64,000 bases of DNA from Streptomyces sp. D2-8 (GTDB taxonomy: Bacteria; Actinomycetota; Actinomycetes; Streptomycetales; Streptomycetaceae). The position numbers were made by a program, and so were the translations under genes. Below the pieces are notes generated by a model. That model was given only the letters and a program-made list of their open reading frames with translations. It made no database searches and was not told where the DNA came from. The stretch's first letter is position 1, and each line of letters begins with the position of its first letter. The stretch lies in assembly GCF_023184515.1 (NCBI RefSeq), contig NZ_JAAHBP010000003.1, positions 1 through 64,000 on the forward strand, in the 5' to 3' direction. Below, one piece after another: positions 44,387 through 53,192 of this stretch.

Positions 44387-44420
44387 CGGCGGGCGGGGGA
44401 CGCCGGACCCCCGCCCGCCG
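44387..44420 (+). terminator. Terminator between the multi-domain gene and the ebo-type cluster
   Basis: A 13-bp perfect stem (cggcgggcggggg at 44387-44399 with 44408-44420) and an 8-base loop, starting 5 bases after the stop. It suggests that the ebo-type genes have their own promoter or are partly attenuated. Confidence 0.8.
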
Positions 44421-44466
44421 TCTCCGTACCTCCCCCCGGGGCTCGCGCACGATCAGGAGGCTGCCC

Positions 44467-45669
44467 ATGTCCGCGTCCCTCTCCCGACCGCGTGTGGGGG
44501 TGTGGCTGATCGGAGCGCGAGGCTCCGTCGCCACCACCGTCGTCACGGGCTGCGCCGCCGTCACCGCGGGGCTGCACCCGCCCACCGGCATGGTGTCCGA
44601 AACGCCGGCGTTCACCGACAGCGGCCTGCCCGCCCTGTCCGACCTCGTCTTCGGCGGCCACGACACCCTCGACTGCCCCCTGCCCAAACGCGCCGAGACC
44701 CTGACCGCCGGCGGTGTCCTCCCGCCCGGCATCGCTCCCGCCGTCGCCTCCGAACTCGTCGCCGCCGACCGCGAGATCAGGCCCGGCGGCCCCACTCCCG
44801 GGGACACCAGAAGCGAGGCCGAGCTGATCACGGCCTTCGCCGACGACATACGCGACTTCGTACACCGCCACGACCTGGAGCGAGCCGTGGTGGTGAACGT
44901 CGCCTCCACCGAACCCGCCTCCCAGGGCCCCGACGCCCCGCTGCCGGCCAGCACCCTGTACGCACTGGCGGCCCTGCGCGCGGGCTGCCCCTACGTCAAC
45001 TTCACCCCGTCCGAGGGCATGCACCACCCCGTCGCCGCCCGCGAGGCCGACCGGAGCGGCCTGCCCCACGCCGGCCGGGACGGCAAGACCGGACAGACCC
45101 TGTTGCGGGCCGTGCTCGGTCCGATGTTCGCGCAGCGGGCGCTGCGGGTCCGGGCCTGGTCCGGCACGAACCTGTTGGGCGGCGGCGACGGCGCGGCCCT
45201 CGCCGACCCGGCCGCCGCGGCGGCGAAGAACGCCGGCAAGGAACGCGTCCTCGCCGACACCCTCGGCACCGTCCCCGAGGGCGAGGTGCACATCGACGAC
45301 GTCCCGGCCCTCGGCGACTGGAAGACCGCCTGGGACCACATCGCCTTCGACGGCTTTCTCGGCACCCGCATGATCCTCCAGACCATCTGGCAGGGCTGCG
45401 ACTCGGCGCTCGCGGCACCCCTGGTGCTGGACCTGGCCCGCCTGACCGCCCGCGCCCACGAGGCAGGGCTGTCCGGTCCGCTCGGCGCCCTCGGCTTCTA
45501 CTTCAAGGATCCGGTGGGGGACGGACCCCCGGGGTTGTCCGAGCAGTACGAGGAGCTGGTCAGGTTCGGCCGCAGCCTGGGGCAGGCGGCTGGCGAGGGC
45601 CCTGGCGTGAGGGCGGGGGAGCAGACCTGGCCGGTGGAGCAGACCGACGCGTCGGGGGAAGCACTGTGA
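44467..45669 (+). CDS. myo-Inositol-1-phosphate-synthase-like protein (ebo-type cluster)
   Basis: A 400-residue NAD-dependent carbocycle-forming enzyme of the MIPS superfamily. The Rossmann start is VGVWLIGARGSVATTVVTGC. VVVNVASTEP, GCPYVNFTPSEG and the key GRDGKTGQTLLRAVLGPMFAQ (Lys207 at the MIPS catalytic-lysine motif), then AWSGTNLLGGGDG follow. About 400 residues is shorter than eukaryotic MIPS and close to bacterial forms. It begins a run of genes overlapping by 1 to 4 bases, so it belongs to the cluster. Glucose-6-phosphate as substrate is assumed from the family. Confidence 0.88.
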   Translation: MSASLSRPRVGVWLIGARGSVATTVVTGCAAVTAGLHPPTGMVSETPAFTDSGLPALSDLVFGGHDTLDCPLPKRAETLTAGGVLPPGIAPAVASELVAADREIRPGGPTPGDTRSEAELITAFADDIRDFVHRHDLERAVVVNVASTEPASQGPDAPLPASTLYALAALRAGCPYVNFTPSEGMHHPVAAREADRSGLPHAGRDGKTGQTLLRAVLGPMFAQRALRVRAWSGTNLLGGGDGAALADPAAAAAKNAGKERVLADTLGTVPEGEVHIDDVPALGDWKTAWDHIAFDGFLGTRMILQTIWQGCDSALAAPLVLDLARLTARAHEAGLSGPLGALGFYFKDPVGDGPPGLSEQYEELVRFGRSLGQAAGEGPGVRAGEQTWPVEQTDASGEAL

Positions 45670-46721
45670 CGCTGCGCGAGAGCCCTTGCGGATGCGTCGG
45701 CGGGGCGTCCACGGCCGCTCCCGACGGCACTTCCGGTGACACGGCCCGCCGCGCACGCACCGGCCGCTCCCACCGCATCCGCGCCTGGGCCGAACTCCTG
45801 CGTCTGCCCGCCCTGTTCAGCGTCCCCGGAGACGCCCTGGCAGGCACGGCCGCGACCGGCGCGTCCCCCACCCCGCGCACCCTGCTCGCCATCGGCTCCT
45901 CCCTCTGTCTGTACGAGGCCGGCATGGCCCTCAACGACTGGGCGGACCGCGACGTGGACGCCGTCGAACGCCCGCACCGTCCCCTGCCCTCCGGCCGCAT
46001 CCGGCCGGCCGCCGCACTCACGGCGGCCTGCGCCCTCACCGGCGCCGGACTGGCCCTGGCCGCGCGCGCGGGCCGCCCGGCCCTGGCCGTCGCCGTGCCC
46101 CTGGCGGCAACCGTCTGGGCCTACGACCTCGGCGTGAAGCACACGCCCGCCGGGCCCGTGGCCATGGGCGCGGCCCGCGGCCTCGACCTGCTCCTGGGAG
46201 CCGCGGCCACCACGGGCCGCACCCGAGAAGCCCTGCCCTCCGCCGCCCTCCTCGGCACGCACACCCTGGCCGTCACGACGGTCTCCCGCCAGGAGGCCCA
46301 GGGCGGCTCACCCCTGCCACCCCTGGCGGCCCTCGCGACGACGGCTCTGCTGACCCGGCTGGTGATGCGTCGCTCCGCGGGGCTGATGAGAGGCCGCCGG
46401 CAGACGACCGCCCTCGGGCAGACGACCGCCCTCGGGCAGACGACCGCGCGAGCTGCCCGGCGCCCAGGGCAGGAGCCGGGTGCGCCGCTCGCCACCGCCC
46501 TGGCAGCCGCCTACGCCGCGACGACCGCCCGCCCCTACGTCCACGCCGCCCTGAACCCCTCACCTCCTCTCACCCAACGTGCCGTCGGCGCCGGCATTCG
46601 CGCCACCATCCCCCTCCAGGCCACCCTCACCGCCCGCTCCCGGGGCACGGCCACCGCACTCCTCATCGCCGCCCTCGCGCCGCTCGGAGCCCGGTTCGCG
46701 AAGAAGGTGAGCGTCACATGA
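45666..46721 (+). CDS. eboC: EboC-like UbiA-family prenyltransferase
   Basis: A 351-residue integral membrane protein with eight or nine hydrophobic segments. The first Asp-rich motif is MALNDWADRDVDAVERPHRP (about residue 88-107), matching the UbiA NDxxDxxxD site. The second is weaker (YDLGVKHTPAGPVAMGAARG). UbiA enzymes attach prenyl groups to aromatic or sugar-like acceptors; EboC proteins are a distinct branch in ebo clusters. The GTG start overlaps the upstream stop (GTGA). A tandem amino-acid repeat QTTALG lies in a loop (DNA 46401-46447). Confidence 0.85.
   Translation: MTLRESPCGCVGGASTAAPDGTSGDTARRARTGRSHRIRAWAELLRLPALFSVPGDALAGTAATGASPTPRTLLAIGSSLCLYEAGMALNDWADRDVDAVERPHRPLPSGRIRPAAALTAACALTGAGLALAARAGRPALAVAVPLAATVWAYDLGVKHTPAGPVAMGAARGLDLLLGAAATTGRTREALPSAALLGTHTLAVTTVSRQEAQGGSPLPPLAALATTALLTRLVMRRSAGLMRGRRQTTALGQTTALGQTTARAARRPGQEPGAPLATALAAAYAATTARPYVHAALNPSPPLTQRAVGAGIRATIPLQATLTARSRGTATALLIAALAPLGARFAKKVSVT
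46401..46447. repeat. In-frame 18-bp tandem repeat within the UbiA gene
   Basis: The 18-base unit cagacgaccgccctcggg occurs twice, followed by an 11-base partial copy, encoding QTTALG-QTTALG-QTTA. The unit is a multiple of three, so copy-number change would keep the reading frame. It sits in a loop between membrane segments. Confidence 0.8.
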
Positions 46722-47743
46722 GCGTGGTCTCGCGAGCACCTGGCACCCGGGTGGCCGCCTCGCCCCGAACCACCGGCGCCCAGCCCGGTGTCCAGCCCGG
46801 CGCCCTCCCTTCCCTCCGCTTCGGCTACGGCACCAACGGTCTCGCCGACCTCCGGCTCGACGATGCCCTCTCCCTCCTCGCCGACCTCGGGTACGACGGT
46901 GTCGGACTGACTCTCGACCACATGCACCTCGACCCGCTCGCCCCCGATCTCGCCGCCCGCACCCGCCGGGTCGCACACCGGCTGGACGCGCTCGGGCTGG
47001 GCGTCACCATCGAGACGGGCGCCCGCTATGTGCTCGACCCGCGCCGCAAGCACGGCCCGTCCCTGCTGGACCCCGACCCCGACGACCGTGCCCGCCGCGC
47101 CGATCTCCTCGTCCGGGCCGTCCGGGTGGCCGCCGACCTCGGCGCCCACGCGGTCCACTGCTTCAGCGGTGTCGTCCCGGAGGGCACCGACACGGACACC
47201 GCGTGGAAACGCCTCGCCGAGACCCTGACCCCCGTCCTGGACACCGCCGCCTCCGCGGGCATCCCACTGGCCGTCGAACCCGAGCCGGGGCACCTCCTCG
47301 CCACGCTGGCCGACTTCCACCACCTCCGCAGCGCCCTCGGCGACCCCGAACCCCTGGGCCTCACCCTGGACATCGGCCACTGCCAGTGCCTCGAACCCCT
47401 TTCCCCGGCCGACTGCGTACGGGCCGCCGCCCCCTGGCTGCGGCACGTCCAGATCGAGGACATGCGGCGCGGCGTCCACGAGCACCTCCCCTTCGGGGAC
47501 GGGGAGATCGACTTCCCGCCGGTCCTGGCGGCCCTCGCCGCCACCGGCTACCAGGGCCTGACCGTCGTCGAACTGCCCCGCCACTCCCACGCCGGCCCTC
47601 ACTTCGCCGCACACTCCCTCCCGTTCCTCCGCCACGCCGAGCGGACCGCGGCCACCGTGCCGCCCGGCCCCGCTCCGGCCCTCCAGCAGGCCGCGCCACC
47701 CCACGGCGCTCCCTCCGCCACCCCTGAGGGGAGCAGCAGATGA
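46718..47743 (+). CDS. Sugar phosphate isomerase/epimerase-like TIM barrel (ebo-type cluster)
   Basis: A 341-residue xylose-isomerase-like TIM barrel. After a 30-residue low-complexity head it reads FGYGTNGLADLRLDDALSLL, with metal-site segments LAVEPEPGHLLAT (Glu), GLTLDIGHCQCLE (Asp/His), HVQIEDMRRG (Gln/Asp) and VVELPRHS (Glu). It overlaps both neighbours by 4 bases. Comparable proteins open or epimerise carbohydrate or cyclitol phosphates. Specific reaction unknown. The C-terminal 25 residues are Pro/Ala-rich and probably disordered. Confidence 0.88.
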   Translation: MSVVSRAPGTRVAASPRTTGAQPGVQPGALPSLRFGYGTNGLADLRLDDALSLLADLGYDGVGLTLDHMHLDPLAPDLAARTRRVAHRLDALGLGVTIETGARYVLDPRRKHGPSLLDPDPDDRARRADLLVRAVRVAADLGAHAVHCFSGVVPEGTDTDTAWKRLAETLTPVLDTAASAGIPLAVEPEPGHLLATLADFHHLRSALGDPEPLGLTLDIGHCQCLEPLSPADCVRAAAPWLRHVQIEDMRRGVHEHLPFGDGEIDFPPVLAALAATGYQGLTVVELPRHSHAGPHFAAHSLPFLRHAERTAATVPPGPAPALQQAAPPHGAPSATPEGSSR

Positions 47744-48492
47744 CCCACCCCCGCGCCACGCCCGCGGCGAGAACCGAGAGCGCCCAGGACACCCCAAGCG
47801 CCAGAAACCACACCGGCCACGCCACCCCCGGCACCTCCCTCACCACCCAGCCCTCCCTCACAGACCTCCGCCACCACCTCACCGCCCACCTCGCCCCAGC
47901 CGCCCGCACCTGGCTCGACCACGCCCTCGACGAGGCCGCCGCCCACCCCGGCATCCACGGGCCCATCTCCGTATGGGAGCTGCGTCTCGCCGAAGCCGGC
48001 CGACGCTGCGGTCCCGCGCACGCCGACGCCGCACGCGTCCTCATCCTCGACGCGGCCCGCGCCGGCATCGACGCCCTCACCCGGGTGTACTTCCAGGGCA
48101 CCGCCGACGAGCGCCGGGCCGTTCTGCACGCCCTGCCCCACCTCGTGTCCGGCCCGGGCGCCCTCCCGCTGATCGAGGACGCCCTGCGCACCAACGACAC
48201 CCGGCTCCTCAGCGCCGCCGTCGGCCCCTACGCCGCCCGGCACCTGACCGCCCACCACTGGCGCCACGCCGTGCTGAAGTGCCTGTTCACCGGCGTCCCC
48301 GTCGACCATGTGGCGGACCTGCCCCGGCGCGCCGCCGGCGACGGCGAACTCGCCCGGATGCTCGGCGACTACGCAGCCGAACGCACCGCCGCCGGCCGCG
48401 CCGCCCCCGAGGACCTGTACCGCGTCCTGGACCTGACCGAGTCCGTCACCCCGGCCCCCGGCACGGACCACCCCCACGGCAAGGAGTCCTGA
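47740..48492 (+). CDS. eboA: EboA-domain protein
   Basis: A 250-residue soluble protein. After about 35 residues of low complexity it has the EboA pattern of alpha-helical repeats (ARTWLDHALDEAA, FSEAGRRCG-like LRLAEAGRRCG, RVYFQGTADERRAVLHALP, LIEDALRTNDTRLLSAAVG, WRHAVLKCLFTGVP). EboA is the defining small protein of ebo operons and has no known catalytic activity. It overlaps the isomerase gene by 4 bases and the TatD-like gene by one base (TGATG). The helical repeat resembles HEAT-like scaffolds; a role in assembling the other Ebo proteins is possible but unproven. Confidence 0.85.
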   Translation: MTHPRATPAARTESAQDTPSARNHTGHATPGTSLTTQPSLTDLRHHLTAHLAPAARTWLDHALDEAAAHPGIHGPISVWELRLAEAGRRCGPAHADAARVLILDAARAGIDALTRVYFQGTADERRAVLHALPHLVSGPGALPLIEDALRTNDTRLLSAAVGPYAARHLTAHHWRHAVLKCLFTGVPVDHVADLPRRAAGDGELARMLGDYAAERTAAGRAAPEDLYRVLDLTESVTPAPGTDHPHGKES

Positions 48493-49403
48493 TGCGCATC
48501 TTCGACCCCCACATACACATGACGTCCCGGACCACCGACGACTACGAGGCCATGTACGCCGCCGGCGTCCGCGCCGTCGTCGAGCCGTCCTTCTGGCTCG
48601 GCCAGCCGCGCACCTCGCCCGCCTCCTTCCGTGACTACTTCGACTCCCTCCTCGGCTGGGAGCCCTTCCGCGCCGCCCAGTACGGCATCGCCCACCACTG
48701 CACGATCGCCCTCAATCCCAAGGAGGCGAACGACCCGCGCTGCCTGCCCGTCCTCGACGAGCTGCCGCGGTATCTCGTCAAGGACAACGTCGTCGCCGTC
48801 GGGGAGATCGGCTACGACTCCATGACCCCCGCCGAGGACACCGCCCTCGCCGCGCAGCTCCAGCTCGCCGCCGACCACGGCCTGCCCGCCCTCGTGCACA
48901 CCCCGCACCGCGACAAGCTCGCCGGGCTGCACCGCACCCTCGACGTCGTCCGGGAGTCCGCGCTGGCCCCGGACCGGGTCGTGGTCGACCACCTCAACGA
49001 GACCACCGTCAAGGAGGCCAGGGACAGCGGCTGCTGGCTGGGCTTCTCCGTCTATCCGGACACCAAGATGGACGAGGAGCGCATGGTCGCGATCCTGCGC
49101 GCCTACGGGACCGAGCAGATCCTGGTGAACTCCGCCGCCGACTGGGGAAAGAGCGACCCCCTCAAGACCCGCAAGGTCGGCGACCTGATGCTGGCCGAGG
49201 GCTTCGACGAGGACGACGTCGACCAGGTGCTGTGGCGCAACCCCGTCGCCTTCTACGGGCTCAGCGGCCGCCTGAACCTGGACGTCACCGGCACGGAGAC
49301 CACCCACGAGGGCAACTCCATCCTCCGCGGCGCCCCGAAGGATCCGCACGAGCCGGACACCGGCTCCGGCACGCCGGCCCCCGTCCCCGCCGCGGAGGCG
49401 TGA
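48492..49403 (+). CDS. eboB: EboB-like TatD-family metal hydrolase
   Basis: A 303-residue amidohydrolase-fold protein. Metal ligands are visible: DPHIH near the N-terminus, VGEIGYDS (Glu), ALVHTPHRDK (His), VVVDHLNE (His) and NSAADWGKSD (Asp). This is the TatD/EboB pattern. It would hydrolyse a phosphoester or amide in the Ebo pathway; the substrate is unknown. It starts inside the eboA stop codon. The last 40 residues are low complexity. A three-base gap separates it from eboE. Confidence 0.87.
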   Translation: MRIFDPHIHMTSRTTDDYEAMYAAGVRAVVEPSFWLGQPRTSPASFRDYFDSLLGWEPFRAAQYGIAHHCTIALNPKEANDPRCLPVLDELPRYLVKDNVVAVGEIGYDSMTPAEDTALAAQLQLAADHGLPALVHTPHRDKLAGLHRTLDVVRESALAPDRVVVDHLNETTVKEARDSGCWLGFSVYPDTKMDEERMVAILRAYGTEQILVNSAADWGKSDPLKTRKVGDLMLAEGFDEDDVDQVLWRNPVAFYGLSGRLNLDVTGTETTHEGNSILRGAPKDPHEPDTGSGTPAPVPAAEA

Positions 49404-49406
49404 ACC

Positions 49407-50576
49407 ATGCGCTTCCGCCACCCCGACGGCTCCACCGTCCACCTCGCCTACTGCACCAACGTCCACCCCGCCGAAACCCTTGACGGCGTCCTCGCCCAGC
49501 TTCGCGACCACTGCGAGCCCGTCCGCCGCCGCCTGGGCCGCGACCGACTCGGTATCGGGCTGTGGCTGGCCAAGGACGCCGCGCACGCCCTCGTCACCGA
49601 CCCCTCCGCACTGCGCAGGCTGCGCACCGAGCTCGACCGGCGTGGCCTCGAGGTCGTCACCCTCAACGGCTTCCCCTATGAGGGCTTCGGCGCCGAGGAG
49701 GTGAAGTACCGCGTCTACAAGCCGGACTGGGCCGACCCGGAACGCCTCGACCACACCGCTGCCCTGGCTCGCGTCCTCGCCGGGCTCCTCCCCGACGACG
49801 TCACCGACGGGACCATCTCCACCCTGCCCCTCGCCTGGCGCACCGCGTACGACGACGAACGAGCGGAAACCGCCCGCACCGCGCTGCGCACCCTCGCCGA
49901 ACGCCTCGACGCCCTCGAGGAACTGACCGGCCGCTCCATCCGCGTCGGCCTGGAACCGGAACCCGGCTGCGTCGTCGAGACGACCCACGACGCCATCGCC
50001 CCGCTCACCGCGATCGGCCACGACCGCATCGGCATCTGCGTCGACACCTGCCATCTCGCCACCTCCTTCGAAGATCCGCACACCGCCCTGGACGCGCTCA
50101 CCGCGGCCCGCGTCCCCGTCGTCAAATCCCAGCTCTCCGCCGCCCTGCATGCCGAGCACCCCCATCTGCCCGAGGTGCGCGAGGCCCTCGCCGCCTTCGC
50201 CGAACCCCGCTTCCTGCACCAGACACGCACAGCCACCGCGGCCGGTCTGCGCGCCACCGACGACCTCGACGAGGCCCTCGCCGGACACGCCCTGCCGGAC
50301 GCGTCACCCTGGCGCGCCCACTTCCACGTCCCCCTGCACGCGGCCCCCGCCGCGCCCCTCACCTCCACCCTGCCGGTCCTGCGATCCGCCCTGACCCGGC
50401 TCGTCGGCGGCCCGGCCCCGCTCACCCGCCACCTGGAGGTCGAGACCTACACCTGGCAGGCCCTCCCGCCCGAGCTGCGCCCCAAGGGCCGCACCCAGCT
50501 CGCCGAGGGCATCGCCGCCGAACTCGCCCTCGCCCGCGACCTGCTGACGGACCTCGGACTGAAGGAGCTGCCATGA
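49407..50576 (+). CDS. eboE: EboE-like TIM-barrel protein (metabolite traffic protein family)
   Basis: A 389-residue xylose-isomerase-like barrel. Landmarks: LAYCTNVHPAETLDGVLAQL, VVTLNGFPYEGFGAEEVKYR, VYKPDWADPERLDHT, VGLEPEPGCVVETT (Glu), GICVDTCHLATSFEDP (Asp/His) and HFHVPLHA with HLEVETYTWQALP near the end. The NGFPYxxF and PEPGCxxE stretches are what I recall for EboE. It is the most diagnostic member of this cluster together with EboA. It overlaps the phosphodiesterase gene by 4 bases. Confidence 0.88.
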   Translation: MRFRHPDGSTVHLAYCTNVHPAETLDGVLAQLRDHCEPVRRRLGRDRLGIGLWLAKDAAHALVTDPSALRRLRTELDRRGLEVVTLNGFPYEGFGAEEVKYRVYKPDWADPERLDHTAALARVLAGLLPDDVTDGTISTLPLAWRTAYDDERAETARTALRTLAERLDALEELTGRSIRVGLEPEPGCVVETTHDAIAPLTAIGHDRIGICVDTCHLATSFEDPHTALDALTAARVPVVKSQLSAALHAEHPHLPEVREALAAFAEPRFLHQTRTATAAGLRATDDLDEALAGHALPDASPWRAHFHVPLHAAPAAPLTSTLPVLRSALTRLVGGPAPLTRHLEVETYTWQALPPELRPKGRTQLAEGIAAELALARDLLTDLGLKELP

Positions 50577-51991
50577 GCCCCGGCACCCCTGACCTTCCCG
50601 ACCCGGCCGCCACCGACCGCCCCATCCCGCTGCTCGTCCTCGACGTCGTGGGCCTCACCCCCCGTCTCCTCGATCACATGCCCCACCTCAAGGCGCTCGG
50701 CCAGTCCGGCTCCCGCGCCCCGCTCGGCACCGTCCTGCCCGCCGTCACCTGCGCCGCCCAGTCCACGTTCCTCACCGGCACCATGCCCTCGGAGCACGGC
50801 ATCGTCGGCAACGGCTGGTACTTCCGCGAACTCGGCGACGTCCTCCTGTGGCGCCAGCACAACGGGCTCGTGGCTGGCGACAAGCTCTGGGACGCCGCCC
50901 GCCGCGCCCACCCCGGCTACACCGTTGCGAACATCTGCTGGTGGTACGCCATGGGCGCCGACACCGACATCACCGTCACCCCCCGTCCGGTCTACTACGC
51001 CGACGGCCGCAAGGAACCCGACTGCTACACCCGGCCGGCCGCACTGCACGACGAACTCACCGAGAAGCTGGGCACGTTCCCCCTGTTCCACTTCTGGGGC
51101 CCCGGAGCCGATCTCGTCTCCAGCCGGTGGATCATCGACGCGACCCGCCACATCATCCGCACCCGGCACCCCGACCTGACGCTCTGCTACCTCCCTCATC
51201 TCGACTACGACCTGCAGCGCTTCGGCCCCGACGACCCGCGCTCCCTGAAGGCGGCCGCCGACCTGGACGCCGCCCTGGCCCCGCTGCTGGACGACGCCCG
51301 CGCCGAGGGCCGGACCGTCGTCGCACTGTCCGAGTACGGCATCACCCGCGTGGACCGGCACGTCGACATCAACCGCGCCCTGCGCCGAGCCGGCCTGCTG
51401 GAGGTGCACACGCAGGACGGCATGGAGTACCTCGACCCGATGGCGTCCCGTGCCTTCGCGGTCGCCGACCACCAGATCGCCCACGTCTATGTGCGCCGCC
51501 CCGAGGACCTCGATGCCACCCGGGCCGCGATCGACGGCCTGCCCGGCCTCGCCCAACTCCTGGACGACGAGGGCAAGAAGACCCACCATCTCGACCATCC
51601 GCGCGCGGGAGAACTCGTCGCCGTGGCGGAACCCGACGCCTGGTTCACGTACTACTACTGGCTCGACGACGAACACGCGCCCGACTTCGCGCAACTCGTC
51701 GAGATCCACCGCAAACCCGGCTACGACCCGGTCGAACTCTTCATGGATCCCCTCGACCCGTACGTCAAGGTCAAGGCGGCCACCGCACTGGCGCGCAAGA
51801 AGCTCGGCATGCGCTACCGCATGGCGGTCGTGCCCCTGGACCCGTCACCTATTCGCGGCAGCCACGGCCGCCTTCCGGCGAGCGACGACGACGGTCCGCT
51901 CCTCATCTGCTCCACCCCCCGTGCTGTCGGCGACCGCGTCGCGGCCACCGATGTGAAGTCACTGCTGCTCCGACTCGCCGGTCTCGGCTGA
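50573..51991 (+). CDS. eboF: EboF-like alkaline-phosphatase-superfamily nucleotide pyrophosphatase/phosphodiesterase
   Basis: A 472-residue phosphodiesterase-type enzyme. VLDVVGLTPRLLDHMPHL and LPAVTCAAQSTFLTGTMPSEHG carry the metal-binding Asp and the nucleophilic Thr. YLPHLDYDLQRFGPDDP gives Asp and His ligands, and ALSEYGITRVDRHVDINRAL completes the site. This matches type I phosphodiesterase/nucleotide pyrophosphatases in ebo clusters. No signal peptide is seen, so it acts in the cytoplasm. It overlaps eboE by 4 bases; the following gene begins after an 80-base gap. Confidence 0.88.
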   Translation: MSPGTPDLPDPAATDRPIPLLVLDVVGLTPRLLDHMPHLKALGQSGSRAPLGTVLPAVTCAAQSTFLTGTMPSEHGIVGNGWYFRELGDVLLWRQHNGLVAGDKLWDAARRAHPGYTVANICWWYAMGADTDITVTPRPVYYADGRKEPDCYTRPAALHDELTEKLGTFPLFHFWGPGADLVSSRWIIDATRHIIRTRHPDLTLCYLPHLDYDLQRFGPDDPRSLKAAADLDAALAPLLDDARAEGRTVVALSEYGITRVDRHVDINRALRRAGLLEVHTQDGMEYLDPMASRAFAVADHQIAHVYVRRPEDLDATRAAIDGLPGLAQLLDDEGKKTHHLDHPRAGELVAVAEPDAWFTYYYWLDDEHAPDFAQLVEIHRKPGYDPVELFMDPLDPYVKVKAATALARKKLGMRYRMAVVPLDPSPIRGSHGRLPASDDDGPLLICSTPRAVGDRVAATDVKSLLLRLAGLG

Positions 51992-52072
51992 GGTCACACC
52001 CCTCGGTCCCGACTGGTCACAAGTGAAGCACTCACCACTGACAACGCCCCGCGATCACGAGGAGTTCCGCGC

Positions 52073-53125
52073 ATGAGCCGCTTCTCCCAGCCCGACCCCG
52101 AACTCAGCCACCGCCTCAGCAGACGAGGCATGCTCGGCGTGGCCGCCGGTGCCACCGCAGCCGCCCTGCTCGGCGCCGCCGCCCCCGCGACCGCCGCCCC
52201 GGCGACGGCGGCAACCGGCACCGCGACCGGTGCCAAGCGCCGCGGCCGCCCCGTCCTGCCGCCCGGCCGCCTCGGCATCCAGCTCTACAGCCTGCGCGAC
52301 AAGGTCTCCACCCTCGGCTTCGGCCCCGTCTTCGCCGAGCTGGAGAGGTACGGCTACGACGAGGTCGAGTTCGCCGGATACACCCAGGGCTCGGCCGGCC
52401 CCATCACCCTCGCCCAGCTCAAGCGGCTGGCCCGCAACCACGGCCTGAACCCCATCGGGAGCCACGTCGGCTACTACTCCGACGACCCGAACGCCTACAC
52501 CTTCGCCCAGAACCTCACCAAGGTTCTCGACGACGCCCAGGTCCTCGGCCTCAAGCACATCGGCACGGCCGCCGGCCCGTTCCGCTACGGCTCGACCGTC
52601 GACGCCTGGAAGCGCGCCGCCGAGGACTTCAACACCTACGGTGCGGCGGCGAAGGCCCGGGGCATGAAGTTCTACCAGCACAACCACTCCGAGGAGTTCT
52701 CCTTCGCCACCGACAACCCCAAGGTCCGCCTCTACGACATCCTGCTCAAGGAGACCGACCCGGACCTCGTCTATCTGGAGATGGACATCTACTGGGCGTA
52801 CGTCGGCCAGTTCCGCTTCTCCAAGAGGCCCGACGGCACGCCCGCGCCGTTCGAACCGCTCCATTACGTCCTGCGGCAGCCGGACCGGTACCCGCTCTTC
52901 CATGTGAAGGACGGCGAGAGCGACCCGTCGAACCCGTACGGCTACCGCATGACCGACGTCGGCGACGGCGACATCGACTACCAGCGGTTCATCTCCGCCG
53001 TGACCCGGCTGCGCGGCCACCGCATGGCCCACCACTGGCAGGCCGAGCACGACAACCCGGCCGAGTCCTTCACGTTCGCGCGCCGCTCCAGCGCGCACCT
53101 GCACTCCCTGAGGGAGAAGTGCTGA
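52073..53125 (+). CDS. Tat-exported sugar phosphate isomerase/epimerase-like TIM barrel
   Basis: A 350-residue secreted protein. The twin-arginine signal is SRRGMLGVAAGATAAALLGA with an Ala-rich cleavage region near residue 45. The mature part is a xylose-isomerase-like barrel: LGIQLYSLRDKVSTLGFG, SHVGYYSDDPNAY, KFYQHNHSEEFSF (His/Glu), LVYLEMDIYWAYVG (Glu/Asp), LFHVKDGES (His/Asp) and MAHHWQAEHDN. Close relatives in Bacteroidetes and Streptomyces are exported and occur with DUF1080 proteins acting on 3-keto-glycosides. It is separated by 81 bases from the ebo-type genes and ends at a strong terminator. Confidence 0.9.
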   Translation: MSRFSQPDPELSHRLSRRGMLGVAAGATAAALLGAAAPATAAPATAATGTATGAKRRGRPVLPPGRLGIQLYSLRDKVSTLGFGPVFAELERYGYDEVEFAGYTQGSAGPITLAQLKRLARNHGLNPIGSHVGYYSDDPNAYTFAQNLTKVLDDAQVLGLKHIGTAAGPFRYGSTVDAWKRAAEDFNTYGAAAKARGMKFYQHNHSEEFSFATDNPKVRLYDILLKETDPDLVYLEMDIYWAYVGQFRFSKRPDGTPAPFEPLHYVLRQPDRYPLFHVKDGESDPSNPYGYRMTDVGDGDIDYQRFISAVTRLRGHRMAHHWQAEHDNPAESFTFARRSSAHLHSLREKC

Positions 53126-53135
53126 CCGGCGTACG

Positions 53136-53181
53136 CCCATGAGGAGGCCCCTCCCTGAACAGGGAGGGGCCTCCTCATGGG
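53136..53181. terminator. 21-bp perfect-stem bidirectional terminator
   Basis: Positions 53136-53156 and 53161-53181 are exact reverse complements around a gaac loop. It lies between convergent units: the exported isomerase (plus) and the OFA transporter (minus). Confidence 0.92.
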
Positions 53182-53192
53182 CGGAACGGCCG

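Noticed and set aside
43045..45756. A 903-codon minus-strand frame across the DUF1080 and MIPS-like genes
   Set aside because: Same antisense effect; it crosses a strong terminator and two well-supported genes.
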